The notes below the pieces were generated by a model that saw nothing but the letters and a program-made list of their open reading frames with translations, was not told the DNA's origin and did no database searches. A stretch of 64,000 nucleotides of DNA from Fuerstiella sp. (GTDB taxonomy: Bacteria; Planctomycetota; Planctomycetia; Planctomycetales; Planctomycetaceae). Shown here in pieces: positions 62,241-64,000 of the stretch. The stretch spans positions 18,593 to 82,592 of the forward strand of contig JABABI010000002.1 of assembly GCA_014238335.1 (NCBI GenBank). Direction: 5' to 3'. The translations under genes and the position numbers were made by a program. Position 1 is the first letter of the stretch. Each line of letters opens with the position of its first letter.

Positions 62241-63710
62241 TCAGTTCTTTGTCTTCTTCACCGACTTTTTCTTTTGCCCACCTGGACGATTGGGTGACAC
62301 AGCATCCGGCGGCCTGACTAACTCAGCGGTGGGTCGCCTGTTCGCGGTAATTTCCACAACATGAGCATCGTAAGCGGCCTGCAGGCGCTGCACGATCTTC
62401 GGGTGCCCGGACGCGACGTTGGTCGTTTCACTGATGTCGGCCACTGTGTCGTAAAGCTGGACTGGATCCGGCGATAGTTTCCTTACAGTGGTATCGCGAC
62501 GCTGTCTGCCCTTCCCTTCCTGCCAGGGATAGAACTTCCATCGGCCCGATCGAACGGTCCCGGGCCCATGCATCAACACATAGGCTTCGTGCGGGCTCTT
62601 TGCATCAACCGCACCGCTCATCAGTGGCCATATATCCTTGCCATCAATCTTTCTCTCCGGCAGTTTGCCTCCGCAGAGTGCGGTGAGAGTCGGCATCATG
62701 TCGATTGAGGCCGCCACTTCTAAACAGACGGCGCCTGCCGGGATTTTTCCGGGCCACCACATCAACGTGGGTTCCCGAATGCCACCATCGTACACGCTGC
62801 CCTTCTTCGCTCGCAGCGGCAGGGAAGAACCGACCGCTGCTCCATTGTCACTGGTAAAAATGACCAGCGTGTTGTCAGAAATACCTGCCGCTTTGACAGA
62901 CTTCAGAATCTCGCCCACTGACCAGTCGACTTCCTCAATAGCGTTGGTGATGAGCGCGTTTTCGGGATTATCAAAGGCGGGGGATACGGCCAGTGGCAGG
63001 TGAACCATCGTGTGCGGCAGATACAGAAAAAACGGCGTGTCCCGTTTCTCGTTAATGAAACGAATCGCCTGCTCGGTGTACCGCTTCGTGATTGTCGCCT
63101 GATCGCCCGGATATTCGATAACCTCGTCATTGCGAAGAATGGGCACGACGTTCTTCTTCTTGTGACCCGCTTTCAGGTCTGCCAGCGTCAGACCACCCCG
63201 AATAACGATATCATCGGCCAGCCTGTTGGCGGGATCGATCCACATGTCGTTGCTGTAGGGAATGCCCCAGTAAGAATCGAACCCTTGATTCGTTGGCAGA
63301 CACGGCGGCAGATGGCCGAGATGCCATTTGCCCACACAGGCGGTGTCGTAATCCGCGTCGCTCAGCATATCCGCCAGAGTCACTTCGTCGGGATGCAGCC
63401 CCCGTGAACTGTTGGGAAAAAGCACTGCGTTCATGCTCAGGCGCTGGTAGTGACAACCCGTAAGCAGTGCTGTTCGCGAACCTGAACAAACGGCACACCC
63501 CACATAGAAGTCGGTGAACTTCATGCCCTCGGATGCCATCTGATCCAGATTCGGCGTCTTCGGAACGGTGGCACCGTTAAATCCGACATCGCCGTAACCC
63601 ATGTCATCGATAAAAATGAGAATAACGTTTGGTCGAGGTGCTTCCGCGAAAGTCGCCGTACGGAAGCAACATCCGAACGTGGTAATAATGATGGCGATAA
63701 GTGTTTTCAT
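62241..63710 (-). CDS. Secreted sulfatase (arylsulfatase family)
   Basis: 489 residues from the ATG at 63710, at the signal peptide (MKTLIAIIITTFGCC). PNVILIFIDDMGYGD binds the catalytic calcium; CSGSRTALLTG (from Cys75) is the formylglycine signature, with Gly where Pro or Ala is usual; CVGKWHLGH and FTSDNGA complete the active site. It cleaves sulfate esters from sulfated polysaccharides or small molecules and needs a formylglycine-generating enzyme, which is not in the window. The tail is Lys-rich (KKKSVKKTKN). Confidence 0.9.
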   Translation of the reverse strand: MKTLIAIIITTFGCCFRTATFAEAPRPNVILIFIDDMGYGDVGFNGATVPKTPNLDQMASEGMKFTDFYVGCAVCSGSRTALLTGCHYQRLSMNAVLFPNSSRGLHPDEVTLADMLSDADYDTACVGKWHLGHLPPCLPTNQGFDSYWGIPYSNDMWIDPANRLADDIVIRGGLTLADLKAGHKKKNVVPILRNDEVIEYPGDQATITKRYTEQAIRFINEKRDTPFFLYLPHTMVHLPLAVSPAFDNPENALITNAIEEVDWSVGEILKSVKAAGISDNTLVIFTSDNGAAVGSSLPLRAKKGSVYDGGIREPTLMWWPGKIPAGAVCLEVAASIDMMPTLTALCGGKLPERKIDGKDIWPLMSGAVDAKSPHEAYVLMHGPGTVRSGRWKFYPWQEGKGRQRRDTTVRKLSPDPVQLYDTVADISETTNVASGHPKIVQRLQAAYDAHVVEITANRRPTAELVRPPDAVSPNRPGGQKKKSVKKTKN

Positions 63711-64000
63711 GTAAGCAATTCTGAAGACTTCGGTCGCACCATTCAATCATGGAAAGTGCCTTTTTGATGCATCGCCGTCAAGTCAGGGAATCAGGAAACT
63801 GCAGGCGTCAACGAATTCACATCAACTTCGAAGAAGCTCATTTGGGTTTTCCAGGTCCGTCGGATACATTTAACATTAAGCGGGCACATCGCCTGTGAAG
63901 TGAAAACTTTAGGATTGTGATTCGCACAGCGACCAGCCGGACGGACCATCAGTGGAAACTGAAGTGGACTGTCGATGTCGAAAGGCGGACGACGATGATG
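63711..64000. other. Upstream region of the sulfatase and possible next gene start
   Basis: Contains the sulfatase promoter region on the minus strand. At the right edge AAAGGCGG (63981-63988) stands 6 bases before ATGATG (63995-64000), which could be the start of a plus-strand gene running out of the window. The ATG at 63975 is closed after 7 codons. Confidence 0.35.

Noticed and set aside
62000..62364. Plus-strand ORFs over the convergent gap
   Set aside because: They run through the hairpin cluster and into the antisense of the sulfatase; no ribosome site or resemblance.

Overview
The window looks like a planctomycete chromosome segment. The basis is gene content: a three-gene set and a two-gene set of the Planctomycetota-typical surface proteins (DUF1592/PSCyt, DUF1552, DUF1501, LamG-PSCyt1-DUF1549-DUF1553), a six-CxxCH cytochrome beside an auracyanin/dehydrogenase-type beta-propeller protein, a sulfatase, a bacterial alpha-2-macroglobulin and many secreted sugar-related proteins. 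Genus cannot be fixed from the sequence. No rRNA, tRNA, CRISPR array, integrase or transposase was seen.

Layout. 1-5.1 kb: end of a secreted metzincin/beta-helix protein facing a TPR lipoprotein, with a terminator between them. 5.5-9.2 kb: a glucose-dehydrogenase-like MDR enzyme, then a Na+/solute symporter with a 54-residue one-TM partner. 9.3-19.6 kb: a FadR-type GntR regulator divergent from a tight six-gene operon (HpcH aldolase-bicupin fusion, 2-hydroxyacid dehydrogenase, SDR, TIM-barrel epimerase, GH78 alpha-L-rhamnosidase, NCS1-like permease), which looks like a unit for releasing and oxidising rhamnose or a similar sugar. 19.7-25.8 kb: GntR-DUF1592-DUF1552 operon on the minus strand. 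26.1-37.4 kb, divergent from it: 2-hydroxyacid dehydrogenase, tandem cyclase, Nramp-like transporter, SDR, a small repeat-flanked element, fused E1 alpha-beta, E2, FGGY kinase, and a dead GNAT acetyltransferase. 37.4-42.2 kb: DUF1553/DUF1501 pair. 42.4-47.4 kb: iron alcohol dehydrogenase, then FAH hydrolase and SDR divergent from an IlvD-type sugar-acid dehydratase, a plausible non-phosphorylating sugar-acid pathway. 47.6-56.3 kb: a Cys-rich protein, a toroid repeat protein and a 2099-residue alpha-2-macroglobulin. 56.3-63.7 kb: beta-propeller plus hexaheme cytochrome operon, an ornithine-cyclodeaminase family protein and a sulfatase.

The most unusual part is 27.1-34.3 kb. One operon carries at least four separate patches of heptanucleotide repeats of the TGCCnnC type. 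They flank a decayed four-helix-bundle (23S-IVP/Avd-like) gene as inverted repeats at 31217-31750, form a sixteen-unit array before the E2 start, supply an in-frame interdomain linker inside E2, and lie in the signal-peptide region of the cyclase. They also supply the C-terminus of the SDR. I read this as a small, non-autonomous repeat-propagating element family centred on the four-helix-bundle gene. That reading is an inference. The repeats and the internal TGA stop are visible directly.
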